NCBI RefSeq assembly: GCF_023684385.1
Contig: NZ_JAGSOJ010000002.1
Location: forward strand, 124,001 to 188,000
Direction of reading: 5' to 3'
From: Oceanirhabdus seepicola
GTDB taxonomy: Bacteria > Bacillota > Clostridia > Clostridiales > Clostridiaceae
DNA: 64,000 bases
The position numbers and the translations under genes were made by a program. Positions 33,457-43,230 of the stretch are shown in pieces; within the stretch, counting starts at the first letter, position 1; each line of letters opens with the position of its first letter. The notes under the pieces are model-generated. The model was not told where the DNA came from. It saw only the letters and a list, made by a program, of their open reading frames with translations, and did no database searches.

Positions 33457-34632
33457 ATGACAGAAAAGCTTTATTATAAAGATTCCTACATAAAGGAATG
33501 TGAAGGGCAAATAGTTCAGGTATTAAAAGAAGAAAATAAGGTATTAGCAGTTTTAAATAGGACTCCCTTTTATCCAGAAGGTGGTGGGCAACCTTCAGAT
33601 ACAGGATATATAAATGGAGTTAGAGTTAAGCATGTTTTTGAAAAAGATAATCTAATTTATCATGAAGTTGATGGAGTGCTAGAGTGTGGAAATGTATTAT
33701 GTAGTGTGGACTTTGAAAGAAGATTTGATTTCATGCAGCAACACTCTGGAGAACATATTGTATCAGGTATTATATACAAGTTATTTAAAGGAAATAATAA
33801 AGGCTTCCATTTAGGTGAAGATTATATAACCATGGATATTGATATGTATCCTTTTACTAATGATATGATAGATACTTTAGAAGAAGAAGTGAATAAGGCA
33901 ATATACAAGAATGTTCCCTTTAAAACGTATATTGTAGATAATGAAGGGTTAGAAAAAGTTAATGCAAGAAAAAAGTTTCATGTAGATGGAGATATAAGAA
34001 TTGTTGAAGTTGATGATATAGATTGTTGTCCTTGTTGTGGAACTCATCTGTCAAGAACAGGAGAAATAGGTATAATAAAAATACTTAAAGTAGAAAAATA
34101 TAAAGGTATGAGTAGATTATATTTAAAATGTGGTAATAGAGCGTATAAAGATTATAAACATAAGCATAATGTAATAAATACATTAAACAAATGTTTTTCA
34201 ACTGATGAATATAACTTACTTAAGTCTATAGGTAATCAGCAGGAGCAACTAAATAATTTGAAAAAACAGTTGAATGATTTAAAAAACAAATTAGCCATGG
34301 AAGAAGTTTCAAAGTTAATAAATGCTGCTGATAATAAGTTTATATTTAAAAGATATGCAGAAGAATCATTTGAAGAAATCAGAACTATAGGGGAAATTTT
34401 AAGTGAAAAGAATTATATACTTGTTCTAGCTTCAGAAATAGATAAGAAATTATTATTTATTAACAATAGTGAATTGAAGATAAGTTGTGGCAAAGTTTTT
34501 AAAGAACATATCAAAAAATTTAATGGCAAAGGTGGAGGCAGAGATAGTATGGCTCAAGGAGCTTTTGAAAATTTAAGTGAATTAGAAGGATTTTACTCGT
34601 TTTTATGTGAAATGGTAAAAAGGTGTATGTGA
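33457..34632 (+). CDS. Alanyl-tRNA editing protein, AlaX-L type
   Basis: The 391-aa protein has an N-terminal OB-like part with FYPEGGGQPSDTG, the editing-domain zinc motif HSGEH (about 95-99) and CCPCCGTH (about 189-196), then a coiled coil (about 255-285) and a C-terminal DHHA1-like domain (NGKGGGRDSMAQGAF). This is the AlaRS editing half without the catalytic synthetase. It should hydrolyse Ser-tRNA(Ala) or Gly-tRNA(Ala) in trans. The ATG at 33457 has AAAAGGAG at 8-nt spacing; the GTG at 33448 overlaps that site and is rejected. Confidence 0.92.
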   Translation: MTEKLYYKDSYIKECEGQIVQVLKEENKVLAVLNRTPFYPEGGGQPSDTGYINGVRVKHVFEKDNLIYHEVDGVLECGNVLCSVDFERRFDFMQQHSGEHIVSGIIYKLFKGNNKGFHLGEDYITMDIDMYPFTNDMIDTLEEEVNKAIYKNVPFKTYIVDNEGLEKVNARKKFHVDGDIRIVEVDDIDCCPCCGTHLSRTGEIGIIKILKVEKYKGMSRLYLKCGNRAYKDYKHKHNVINTLNKCFSTDEYNLLKSIGNQQEQLNNLKKQLNDLKNKLAMEEVSKLINAADNKFIFKRYAEESFEEIRTIGEILSEKNYILVLASEIDKKLLFINNSELKISCGKVFKEHIKKFNGKGGGRDSMAQGAFENLSELEGFYSFLCEMVKRCM

Positions 34633-34717
34633 TATCCTAACAGTAGAAATTTCCTAGAATTATTACATGATATAGGACAATAATAAATATATCAAGTAAA
34701 AGAGGAGGGATATTTTT

Positions 34718-34924
34718 ATGGTACAAAAAGGATCACAATCTTCTATTGTAAAGAAGGATGAAGCAAATCCACCTAGAAAAGACTGGAAACCTATTCAGGG
34801 CTTAGATAACGCCACACATCAAGAACATGTTGGACCACAAGCAGCTAGAATTAAAAATAGTGTTAAAATTAAAGGTCAAACAGAAAAACAAGAATTACCT
34901 AACCTACAAGAAAAATTAAGATAA
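34718..34924 (+). CDS. 68-aa hydrophilic protein
   Basis: I do not recognise this protein. It is 68 aa, basic and hydrophilic, rich in Lys, Gln and Pro (MVQKGSQSSIVKKDEANPP...), with no hydrophobic core, so it may be disordered. The leader (aagaggagggatatttttatgg and about 20 AT-rich bases before it) resembles that of the 43-aa protein at 29492. The pair may belong to one regulon, possibly sporulation; the products share only short K/G-rich patches. A terminator shared with the convergent symporter gene follows. Confidence 0.68.
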   Translation: MVQKGSQSSIVKKDEANPPRKDWKPIQGLDNATHQEHVGPQAARIKNSVKIKGQTEKQELPNLQEKLR

Positions 34925-34946
34925 ATCTTTAAAAGATAATATGAAT

Positions 34947-34990
34947 TAAAAAACTGAGCAACTTATCCAGCTGCTCAGTTTTTTATTTTT
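34947..34990. terminator. Bidirectional terminator
   Basis: aaaaaactgagca and tgctcagtttttt flank acttatccagc. It ends the 68-aa gene and, on the minus strand, overlaps the last codons of the symporter gene. Confidence 0.85.
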
Positions 34991-36371
34991 TGACTTCTAT
35001 ATATCCTTCGCTTATTGCATCAAGGTTATCTTCCCAAAGATATTTTCTTGTTTCAGAAACTATAACGCCACTCATTAACAATAATGAGATTAAGTTAGGT
35101 AGTGCCATAAGTCCATTAGCTATATCTGATAGTTTCCAAACTACGTCTAAAGACCATATAGAGCCGAAATAAACGAATACTATGAAACATAATTTGTATG
35201 CGAAAGCAACCTTTTTACCTGCTAAATACTCAATAGCTTTATCTGCATAATATGACCAACCAAGAATTGTAGAGAAAACGAAAGTTATTAAAGCAATTGT
35301 TAATATAGTTTTACCTATGACGCCAAATGTACCAAAAGCAGCATTTGTAAGCTCTCCACCTTCTAATCCTCTATTCCATACTCCAGTATTAACTAATACA
35401 ATACCTGTAATTGCACAAACGATAACTGTATCCCAGAATGTACCTGTTGAAGCGACTAGAGCTTGCCTAACAGGATTTCTTGTTTGAGCAGCAGCAGATA
35501 CTATTGGTGCACTACCAAGACCAGATTCGTTAGAGAATAATCCTCTAGCAACCCCAAATCTAGCAGCCATCATAACAGTTGCTCCAGCGAAACCACCAGT
35601 TGCAGCCTGGCCAGTGAAAGCTGATTTTACGATAAGTGCAATTGTAGCAGGAATTGTTTTATAACTCATAGAGAGTATTATAATACAACCCAATATATAG
35701 AAAACTGCCATGAAAGGAACTAATTTATCACATACCTTAGCTATATTCTTTATTCCCCCAAGAATAACAATAGCAACTAATGCTGCAAGTACTATACCAA
35801 TAATATTTTTGTCAATTCCAAAAACATCATTTATCATTCCAGTAGCAGAGTTAGCTTGAGCCATACAACCTATACCTAAAGCTGCAAGAGCCGTGAATAA
35901 AGCAAATAACACACCTAGAACTTTACCAGTTACTTTAAGGCCATACTTTTCTTTTAATCCATGTTCAAGAACATACATAGGACCACCAGCCATAGTTCCA
36001 TCTGATGTTTTAATTCTGTATTTTACAGAAAGAAGTGCTTCCCCATATTTTGTTGCAATACCGAATACACCAGTTAACCAAGCCCAGAACACTGCACCGG
36101 GACCACCAATTGCGACAGCAGTAGCAACACCAACGATGTTACCAGTACCTATAGTGGCGGCAAGAGAAGTTGCCAAAGCACTAAATTGACTCACATCACC
36201 TTGTGCAAGTTCATCTTTTGTTACTGACAGTTTGATAGCTTTACCGATATGTCTCTGAATAAATCTTAATCTCACCGTTAGAAAAATATGAGTAAATAAT
36301 AGCGTTACCAGGAGAGGTATTCCCCAAACCATATCTGCGATTTTACCAATTAAATCAACAAAATTCTCCAT
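34983..36371 (-). CDS. Sodium:alanine/glycine symporter (AGCS family)
   Basis: The 462-aa protein has about eleven membrane helices and the AGCS family segments: ALATSLAATIGTGNIVGVATAVAIGGPGAVFWAW (about 65-98), KYGEALLSVKYR, and NESGLGSAPIVSAAAQT (about 280-296). Members take up alanine or glycine with Na+ or H+. The start follows GGAGGAGG. It is a single-gene unit; no riboswitch was seen in its short leader. Confidence 0.93.
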   Translation of the reverse strand: MENFVDLIGKIADMVWGIPLLVTLLFTHIFLTVRLRFIQRHIGKAIKLSVTKDELAQGDVSQFSALATSLAATIGTGNIVGVATAVAIGGPGAVFWAWLTGVFGIATKYGEALLSVKYRIKTSDGTMAGGPMYVLEHGLKEKYGLKVTGKVLGVLFALFTALAALGIGCMAQANSATGMINDVFGIDKNIIGIVLAALVAIVILGGIKNIAKVCDKLVPFMAVFYILGCIIILSMSYKTIPATIALIVKSAFTGQAATGGFAGATVMMAARFGVARGLFSNESGLGSAPIVSAAAQTRNPVRQALVASTGTFWDTVIVCAITGIVLVNTGVWNRGLEGGELTNAAFGTFGVIGKTILTIALITFVFSTILGWSYYADKAIEYLAGKKVAFAYKLCFIVFVYFGSIWSLDVVWKLSDIANGLMALPNLISLLLMSGVIVSETRKYLWEDNLDAISEGYIEVKK

Positions 36372-36470
36372 GAAATTATATCCTCCTCCAAAAAAATATA
36401 TTTTTTGTGTACTTTTATTATAATGTATTCCTAAAATTCTGATAAATACAATATTAAATTAAAATAATAC

Positions 36471-36520
36471 AAAATTCCAATTTTTGAAAACGTTTTAAGT
36501 GACGCCGAGATTGGAATTTT
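36471..36520 (-). terminator. Terminator of the 70-aa gene
   Basis: aaaattccaat (36471-36481) and attggaatttt (36510-36520) are exact complements; on the minus strand the stem is followed by a T-rich tail. A second hairpin, gagagaagc/gcttctctc (36531-36552), lies between it and the stop codon. Confidence 0.65.
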
Positions 36521-36554
36521 TAAACATCCTGAGAGAAGCAAAAGCTTCTCTCAA

Positions 36555-36767
36555 TTAGTTAGTTATTGTACCTGTTTCATTAGTAATATCTCTTATATCT
36601 TGAATCCAACGAACATCTTTAGTTTGAATCACACTATTGGCAACTGCTGTAGTGATTACTTGACTGTTATTCATTTCTTCAGCACAATCATATTCACAAT
36701 CAAAGACAAGTTTTTTATTTGGAGCACTACCTTCGTTTATAGTAATTTCATAAGTTCTTTTACTCAA
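36555..36767 (-). CDS. 70-aa protein, unknown
   Basis: A TTG start after GAGGTGAT gives a 70-aa product with no signal peptide or membrane helix. It contains KKLVFDCEYDCAEEM with two cysteines four apart and ends DITNETGTITN. The strand-rich start (YEITINEG) suggests a small beta protein. I do not recognise the family. It lies between the symporter and sbcD and is transcribed away from sbcD. Confidence 0.6.
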   Translation of the reverse strand: MSKRTYEITINEGSAPNKKLVFDCEYDCAEEMNNSQVITTAVANSVIQTKDVRWIQDIRDITNETGTITN

Positions 36768-36915
36768 AACATCACCTCACATAGTTAATACATTTAGTTT
36801 CTACATTATCTACAATAAATATTTTCTAATTCAAAAGAATTTAATGGAAAACAATACAATTTAATAAAAAAATGTGATGAAATTTCAAGGTGGGAGTCAA
36901 CTGTCAACTTCTTTC

Positions 36916-36942
36916 AAAAGCATGCGGAGCATGCTTTTTTTA
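36916..36942. terminator. Terminator-like hairpin
   Basis: agcatg / catgct arms around cggag, followed by TTTTTTT. A near-identical hairpin is found at 50688-50712. It sits between divergent genes, so which transcript it ends is unclear. Confidence 0.5.
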
Positions 36943-37004
36943 TGTTATAATCTTAGGTAAAGTAATAATTTAACAAATGTTTCGTAAATTTCGAGGTGAA
37001 AAAA

Positions 37005-38168
37005 ATGAAAATTGTACACACAGGAGATTGGCATATAGGAAAATTAGTTCATGGTATTCATATGACAGAAGAACAACAATATGTTTTGGATAAATTCATT
37101 GAATTTTTAAAAGAAGAAAAACCAGATGTATTAATCATTGCTGGAGATGTTTATGATAGGTCTATTCCTCCAGTTGAAGCGGTGGAATTATTAGATGAAT
37201 TTTTGAGTAATGTATTAATCGACTTAGGGATAAAGGTAATGGCTATTGCAGGAAATCATGATAGTCCAGATAGATTGGCATTTGGAAGTAAGATTCTAGA
37301 GAAAAAAGGTTTATATATTTGTGGAGAATTAAAGGATAAAATTGAGCCTATAGTATTTGAAGACGAATATGGAAAGGTAAACTTTTATTTAATTCCATAT
37401 CTTGAACCTGCTATTATTAGAGAAAAATTAAAGAATGATGATATAAAGACTCATGATGATGCTTATAAAGAAGTATTGAATAAAATAAAGTTAAATATTA
37501 ATGAAGATGAAAGAAATGTATTAATCACTCATGCTTATTTAGGTGGAGGGGTTGAAGTCGAAACCAGTGAATCAGAGAGACCTTTATCTATTGGTGGAAG
37601 TGATATTGTATCAGTGGATTATTTTAAGGATTTTGATTATGTTGCATTAGGTCATATACATAAACCACAGAAGGTTAAATATAATCATGTTAGATATGCA
37701 GGTTCCCTTATGAAATATTCATTCTCTGAGTATAATCAAAAAAAGAGCTTCACTATTGTGAACATAGGAAATGATGGGTGTGATATTCAACTAGAACCTA
37801 TACAGGTGAAAAGAGATATGAGGAAGATTAAAGGAGAGCTAGAACAATTGATTTCAAAGGATATATATAAGGATGGGAACAATGAAGATTACATAATGGC
37901 TATACTTACTGATAAAGGAGAAGTGGTTGATGCTATAGGTAAACTTAGAGCTGTATATCCTAATGTGCTGAGAATAGAGAAAGAGTCACTAGAGAGAATC
38001 AATGAAGGAGAGAGAACATCTGCTGGAGAAGATTTTGTAAAGAAGAATACTTATGAGTTGTTCAAGGAGTTTTATGAGAACATTGTTGGTCAGGACCTTG
38101 ATGAGATAGAGGAGAATATTTTGAAAGAAACAATTGGTAATATTGAAAGAGAAGGGAGGGCACAGTAG
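37005..38168 (+). CDS. sbcD: Exonuclease SbcCD nuclease subunit
   Basis: The 387-aa protein has the Mre11/SbcD calcineurin-like metal motifs in order: TGDWHIGK (about 6-13), AGDVYDR, AGNHDSPDR, LITHAYLGG and ALGHIHKPQ. With SbcC it cuts hairpins and DNA ends during repair. The ATG at 37005 has GAGGTG at 6-nt spacing; the GTG at 36996 lies within that site and would add three residues. The stop codon overlaps the GTG start of sbcC by one base. Confidence 0.96.
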   Translation: MKIVHTGDWHIGKLVHGIHMTEEQQYVLDKFIEFLKEEKPDVLIIAGDVYDRSIPPVEAVELLDEFLSNVLIDLGIKVMAIAGNHDSPDRLAFGSKILEKKGLYICGELKDKIEPIVFEDEYGKVNFYLIPYLEPAIIREKLKNDDIKTHDDAYKEVLNKIKLNINEDERNVLITHAYLGGGVEVETSESERPLSIGGSDIVSVDYFKDFDYVALGHIHKPQKVKYNHVRYAGSLMKYSFSEYNQKKSFTIVNIGNDGCDIQLEPIQVKRDMRKIKGELEQLISKDIYKDGNNEDYIMAILTDKGEVVDAIGKLRAVYPNVLRIEKESLERINEGERTSAGEDFVKKNTYELFKEFYENIVGQDLDEIEENILKETIGNIEREGRAQ

Positions 38169-41100
38169 TGAAACCCTTAAAATTAATAATAAGTGCTTTT
38201 GGTCCATATGGAGGGAAAGAAGAAATAGATTTCACTAAGTTAGGAAACAAGAGTATATTTCTTATAACAGGTAGAACTGGGGCAGGAAAGACAACTATAT
38301 TTGATGGTATATCATATGCACTGTATGGTGAGACCAGTATAACAGAGAGAAATGCTGAGAGTTTAAGGAGTCAGTTTGCTAAGGAGAGTGAACTGACTGA
38401 GGTGGAACTTCAATTTAAATTAAAAGGAAAAGAGTATAGAGTTTATAGAGTACCTAAACAGCAAAGAGCTAAGAAAAGAGGGGAAGGGTTTATTGAGTGT
38501 AAACCTGAAGCAACTTTAGAAATTTTTAATGGTGAAGAGAAAAAAATAATAACGGGAGTAGCAAAAGTTAATAAGAAAATTGAAGATCTCATGGGGATAA
38601 GTGGAGAGCAGTTTAGGCAGATAATGATGATACCTCAGGGTGAATTTAGAAAGCTCCTTACCTCGGATAGCCAAGAAAGAGAACGAGTTCTTAGAAAAAT
38701 ATTTGATACCAAGATATATAGTTTGCTTCAAATAAAATTAGATAGTAAGGCTAAAGAGATATATGGAAGAATTAAGAATAAAAAAACATTAAGAGATGGT
38801 GCAATTTCAAGAATATCAATTGAGGAAAATCAAGAAAATGAAGAACTTATTAAAATACTAAATAGTGAAGATAGAAATATTCAGTATATAGTAGATGAAA
38901 TGGAAAAATATATCCTTCAAGATAAAGAAAGTTTAAAAGAAAAAGAGCAAGAAATTGATAATATAAACAAAGGAATCAAGAAAGAGATTGAGATAAAAAA
39001 TAAAGCTTTTCAAAAGAATAAGATTATTGATGATATAAAGGAACTTCAAATTAAAAAAGAGGAACTTACTGGTGAAAAGGAGATTTTCTTATCAAGAGAG
39101 GAAAGGTTGAGTAAGGCACTGCTCTGCGAAAAAATAATACCGCTTGAGATGAATGTTCTTAAAAGAGAAGAAGAGATTAATAACACTAAGAAGAAAATTG
39201 AGCTTGAGGATAGTGAATTAAAAGAATTAAAAGATAGAATCTTAGAAGAGAAAAAAGAATATACACAATTAAACACACAAGAACAGATAGAGGCGATAGA
39301 GAGAAAAAAAGAAGAAGTTATTATATTGAAGAAGTATATTGAAAAAGTAAATAAGATCGAAGAATTAAAGAAAGAATTCAAGCTGTATAGCTGTAGGCTT
39401 GAAGAATTAAGACAGTTAAAAATTCAGGAGACAGATAAAAGAGAAAAAATATTAAAGACTACAGAAGAAAAAGATAAATTAAAAGAGAAACTATCTAAAG
39501 AGTTAATGAGTTTAAGTGAGATAAAGGGTGACTATAACAATAAAAAAAGTACATTTGATGAGATTGCAATAACATCAAATGAATATGATGAGGTTTATGA
39601 GTCCCTTCTTCAACTATATAAAGAGAAAAAGCAGTATTCAGGGGAGTTAGAGGGCGTTGAGAAATGGATTTCTGAATTGGAATTAAAGAAAAAAGAATTA
39701 TTTAATGAATTTATAAAATCACAGGGAAGTATTTTAGCTAAAGAATTACATCATGGTGAACCATGTCCTGTTTGTGGTTCGAAGGAACATCCTAATCCAA
39801 CCAAGCATAATGCAGAGTCAATTGATATAGAGAGTTTAGAGAAGTTAGATCAGCAGATAAATTCTGTTAAGGAGCAATATAATACCTTAAAGAATAATTA
39901 CTCAGTTTTAGACGAGAGATATAAAGGGGAAGAAAGGAATTTTACCAAACTAAAGTTAAGGCTATCAGAGAAATCATCCCTTGATAATATAAAAGAAATG
40001 AAATATAAAGAGTCTAAAGTAGAGTTAAGCAATAGAATAGAATTACTGAAAAATGAACTAGAAGATATTAATATAAAGATTAAATTAAGAGATGAAATAG
40101 AAGCAAAACTTTTAAAAGTAACAAAAGAAATAGAAAATTACAAAATAGAATACAAAAGTACAATTGATAATATAGAGGCATTATCTAAAGAATATGATAG
40201 TGTATTTAAAAAGCATTCTGAGAGTGAAGCAATGCTAAAAGAAATAGCATCATCTGTTCCAAAAGAATATCAATCAAGTGAGAGATTATCCACAGGAATA
40301 AAGGATAAAGAAAGTTTTGTTTTATCATGGGAAAAAAATATTAAGGAATATGAAAATAAGATTAAAGCTTTGGAGAATTCTTTATCATCTAAAGAGGGAA
40401 GATTGAAAACTTTACAACAATCCTTAGTAGAATTTGAAAAATCAATTAAGGAAATGATTGATAGTTTTAAGGAGGCTGTAAGTAAAAATTTCACGTGCAA
40501 AGATGAGTATGAGAAGAGTAAGTTATCAGAAGTTGAAATTAGTGAACTGAAAAAGAGTATAGAGAAATTTAACAAGACTATGGAAGAGGCTAAAGCAAAG
40601 TTAGAAGAACTTAATAAACATGTAGATTCTTTAGAAAAAGAGAATGTTGATGAGATTAACTCTAAAATATTGGAACTTGAGAACCTTAGAGGGGAAATTG
40701 ATAAACAACGAGGAAAAATAAACTCAAGATTATCAAATAATGATAAGGCACTACAAGAGATAAAAAGTGTTTCGGAAGAGATAAAAGGCGAGGAAAAGGA
40801 ATATAATGTTATAGGATATCTTGCAAAGGTATCAAGAGGTGAAAACTCTTATAGAATAACTTTTGAAAGATATGTTTTAGCAGCATTTCTTGAAGATATA
40901 TTACATGCTGCAAATTCAAGGTTCAAGATTATGACAGGAAATAGATATTTACTATACAGGACAGATGAACTTCAGAGAAAGAATAAGCAGAGTGGACTTG
41001 AACTAGAAGTGTATGATAACTATACAGGGCAGAGACGACATGTTAAAACACTTTCAGGGGGAGAAAGTTTTAAGGCATCATTGTCAATGGCATTAGGCTT

Positions 41101-41341
41101 ATCAGATGTTGTACAGTCATATGCTGGAGGAGTGAGACTAGATACAATGTTTATTGATGAAGGATTTGGTACACTTGATCCAGAATCATTGGATAGTGCA
41201 ATAGCATGTCTTATAGATCTTCAGAAAAGTGGAAGACTTGTAGGAATAATATCTCACGTACCAGAGTTAAAAGAGAGAATCGATGCACAATTGATAGTAA
41301 AGGCAACAAATAAGGGGAGTAGTACAGAATTCAAGATTTGA
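38168..41341 (+). CDS. sbcC: Exonuclease SbcCD ATPase subunit
   Basis: The 1057-aa SMC-like ATPase has Walker A GRTGAGKTT near residue 35, two long coiled-coil arms, the zinc hook CPVCGSKEHP near the middle (about 534), the ABC signature LSGGESFKASL and Walker B MFIDEGFGTLD near the C-terminus. It forms the SbcCD complex with the product of the overlapping gene. It starts with GTG. A membrane-protein gene follows after 25 bp with its own AGGGGG site. Confidence 0.96.
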   Translation: MKPLKLIISAFGPYGGKEEIDFTKLGNKSIFLITGRTGAGKTTIFDGISYALYGETSITERNAESLRSQFAKESELTEVELQFKLKGKEYRVYRVPKQQRAKKRGEGFIECKPEATLEIFNGEEKKIITGVAKVNKKIEDLMGISGEQFRQIMMIPQGEFRKLLTSDSQERERVLRKIFDTKIYSLLQIKLDSKAKEIYGRIKNKKTLRDGAISRISIEENQENEELIKILNSEDRNIQYIVDEMEKYILQDKESLKEKEQEIDNINKGIKKEIEIKNKAFQKNKIIDDIKELQIKKEELTGEKEIFLSREERLSKALLCEKIIPLEMNVLKREEEINNTKKKIELEDSELKELKDRILEEKKEYTQLNTQEQIEAIERKKEEVIILKKYIEKVNKIEELKKEFKLYSCRLEELRQLKIQETDKREKILKTTEEKDKLKEKLSKELMSLSEIKGDYNNKKSTFDEIAITSNEYDEVYESLLQLYKEKKQYSGELEGVEKWISELELKKKELFNEFIKSQGSILAKELHHGEPCPVCGSKEHPNPTKHNAESIDIESLEKLDQQINSVKEQYNTLKNNYSVLDERYKGEERNFTKLKLRLSEKSSLDNIKEMKYKESKVELSNRIELLKNELEDINIKIKLRDEIEAKLLKVTKEIENYKIEYKSTIDNIEALSKEYDSVFKKHSESEAMLKEIASSVPKEYQSSERLSTGIKDKESFVLSWEKNIKEYENKIKALENSLSSKEGRLKTLQQSLVEFEKSIKEMIDSFKEAVSKNFTCKDEYEKSKLSEVEISELKKSIEKFNKTMEEAKAKLEELNKHVDSLEKENVDEINSKILELENLRGEIDKQRGKINSRLSNNDKALQEIKSVSEEIKGEEKEYNVIGYLAKVSRGENSYRITFERYVLAAFLEDILHAANSRFKIMTGNRYLLYRTDELQRKNKQSGLELEVYDNYTGQRRHVKTLSGGESFKASLSMALGLSDVVQSYAGGVRLDTMFIDEGFGTLDPESLDSAIACLIDLQKSGRLVGIISHVPELKERIDAQLIVKATNKGSSTEFKI

Positions 41342-41366
41342 TAAGTGATTAAGGGGGAAAATTAAA

Positions 41367-42104
41367 ATGGGTGAAATGATAAGAAAAATGTTTGGGAACT
41401 TTAGGCGATATTCTTTATTTTTACTGGTTCAGGGAGTAATTATTGCATGTCAGTTTACAATATTTAATGATGGAGCATCAGATATTATATCCCAGAGAAG
41501 TCTGAAATCGACTTCGGGTATATCAATATTAGGAGGGATTATTTTATTCTTTTTGTCACCACTTCTAGCTTCATATTTAGCTACAATTAACAAAAATATT
41601 CTATCAGGTAAAAGAAAAGAATTTGGAGCGGAATTAAGGGAAGCGTTATCTTATTATGGGAGTGTTTTAGGGGGGACATTTCTCATTGGGCTTATGATAT
41701 TTGGAGTTATTTTTGTGAGTCTTTTAGTAGCGCTTATTCCTGTACTAGGAATACTAGGTGGTATAGCTGGATTAGTATTTATGATATATTTGGTTGTAAA
41801 ATATTCAACAATTGCTGAATCCATAGTGTATAGAGAGTATGGAGTAACAGACGGAATGGATACATGTAAGGATGTTGCTAAGGAGCATTTTTGGGAGCTA
41901 TTTCTTTTGTGTGTTCCAGTGGCAATATTAAATATAATTAGTGGAACAGTTGGAGGAACAGTTGTATTAGTAAGTATTTCAATTATAACAATGCTGTATT
42001 CAATATTTGCATCATACTATAGAATTACCCTGATTTCTAGAGTATATGGTGAGGATTACAATGAAGTTACTGGAGAAAAGGAAGATGAGTCTTCAGGGAT
42101 TTAA
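41367..42104 (+). CDS. Multi-pass membrane protein linked to sbcCD
   Basis: This 245-aa protein has five or six hydrophobic segments, long Gly/Val/Ile-rich stretches (VALIPVLGILGGIAGLVFMIYLVVKYS) and a hydrophilic acidic tail. The organisation, including a conserved-looking Y-S-x-I-A-E-S-I-V segment followed by a short amphipathic DGMDTCKDVAKEH, resembles DUF975-like proteins, but the match is weak. It is probably the third gene of the sbcDC transcript; no functional link to repair is evident. Confidence 0.72.
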   Translation: MGEMIRKMFGNFRRYSLFLLVQGVIIACQFTIFNDGASDIISQRSLKSTSGISILGGIILFFLSPLLASYLATINKNILSGKRKEFGAELREALSYYGSVLGGTFLIGLMIFGVIFVSLLVALIPVLGILGGIAGLVFMIYLVVKYSTIAESIVYREYGVTDGMDTCKDVAKEHFWELFLLCVPVAILNIISGTVGGTVVLVSISIITMLYSIFASYYRITLISRVYGEDYNEVTGEKEDESSGI

Positions 42105-42128
42105 AGATAATTGTCAATGGAGAATGAT

Positions 42129-42157
42129 GTAGGTTCTGGCGTTTCTCAGAACCTACA
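42129..42157 (+). terminator. Terminator of the sbcDC unit
   Basis: Perfect 11-bp arms tgtaggttctg / cagaacctaca around gcgtttc; TTTAAAT follows. Just before it (42112-42128) is a partial copy of the dispersed repeat (aatggagaatgat). Confidence 0.75.
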
Positions 42158-42182
42158 TTTAAATCATTAGAAGGAGTATTTT

Positions 42183-43130
42183 ATGAAAAAACATAGACAT
42201 ATTTCTATAATTATTAAATTACTTACTCACGAAAAAGTAACTGCAAAAGAGTTAGCTGAACAACTAGAAGTGTCAACTAGAACAATATTGAGAGATATCG
42301 ATACTATAAATGAAGCGGGGATACCTATTATTTCTTATCAAGGAAGAGATGGTGGATTTGGAATAATGAGTAGTTTTAAAATCGATAAGAACTTTCTTTC
42401 AAGACAAGAGGTTAGTACACTTCTAATGTCTTTGAGGGGAATTGAAAAGGCATACATATCTCAAGAACTTAGAAGCATTATGGATAAACTTGAACATATT
42501 CAGGACACAATACAAAACAGTGAAGATAGTAAAAATAATGTTTTGTTTGATTTCTCATCATGGGGGAAAAGTGGTTATACGGAGAAAAAAGTTAAGTGTA
42601 TAAGGGATGCAATAAATTACAAAAATGTAATCCGATTTATGTATTTTAATGCTAATGGAACTTACACAGAGAGGGATATAGATCCAATTCATTTGTTGTT
42701 TAAGAGTACGTCATGGTATGTATATGGTTTTTGTAGGGTAAGGAATGATTATAGATTATTTAAATTGAGTAGAATTAAGAATCTAGAAATAACTGATGAA
42801 TTATTTGAAAGAAAGAATATGGAATCATATGAATTTGATCAGGATTATTCTTATGGACATAATGAGCGTAAGAATGATAAGATTTTATTGAAATTCAAGA
42901 AAGAAGCGGTTAATAAGCTATGTGATTATATAGATGTAGAAGCCATGGAATTTAAAGAGGATGGCTATGTTTATGCTGAGCTCAATTTTCCTATTGATGA
43001 ATGGTCAATAGGCTTCATATTGGGTTTTGGAGAAGAGGTAGAAGTTATTGATCCAGTATTTTTAAAGAATATCATTATTGATAAAGTAGAAAAAATCAAT
43101 AAACTGTATAAAAGTGCAAATGATGAATAG
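42183..43130 (+). CDS. HTH/WYL-domain transcriptional regulator
   Basis: The 315-aa protein has an N-terminal DeoR/HTH_11-like winged helix (VTAKELAEQLEVSTRTILRDIDTINEAGIPI) and a WYL domain at about 140-230 (WYVYGFCRVRNDYRLFKLSRI), the YafY-type layout. WYL domains sense nucleic acid or nucleotide ligands, and members often regulate DNA-repair or defence genes. It lies next to sbcDC but a terminator separates them. The ribosome binding site is GAAGGAG. Confidence 0.9.
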   Translation: MKKHRHISIIIKLLTHEKVTAKELAEQLEVSTRTILRDIDTINEAGIPIISYQGRDGGFGIMSSFKIDKNFLSRQEVSTLLMSLRGIEKAYISQELRSIMDKLEHIQDTIQNSEDSKNNVLFDFSSWGKSGYTEKKVKCIRDAINYKNVIRFMYFNANGTYTERDIDPIHLLFKSTSWYVYGFCRVRNDYRLFKLSRIKNLEITDELFERKNMESYEFDQDYSYGHNERKNDKILLKFKKEAVNKLCDYIDVEAMEFKEDGYVYAELNFPIDEWSIGFILGFGEEVEVIDPVFLKNIIIDKVEKINKLYKSANDE

Positions 43131-43195
43131 AATGAATATGCCTTAGGATAATAGAGTTAGAATTTCAAGAAAATTTACAAATAGTTTCAAAAATG

Positions 43196-43224
43196 TTGAC
43201 AAAATTGTAAGGTTGGTTTATAAT
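43196..43224 (+). promoter_or_regulatory. Perfect consensus sigma-A promoter
   Basis: TTGACA (43196-43201), exactly 17 bp, TATAAT (43219-43224). No gene with a good ribosome binding site follows within the next 150 bp; instead there is a hairpin-rich segment and a terminator. Confidence 0.85.
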
Positions 43225-43230
43225 AGCAAT

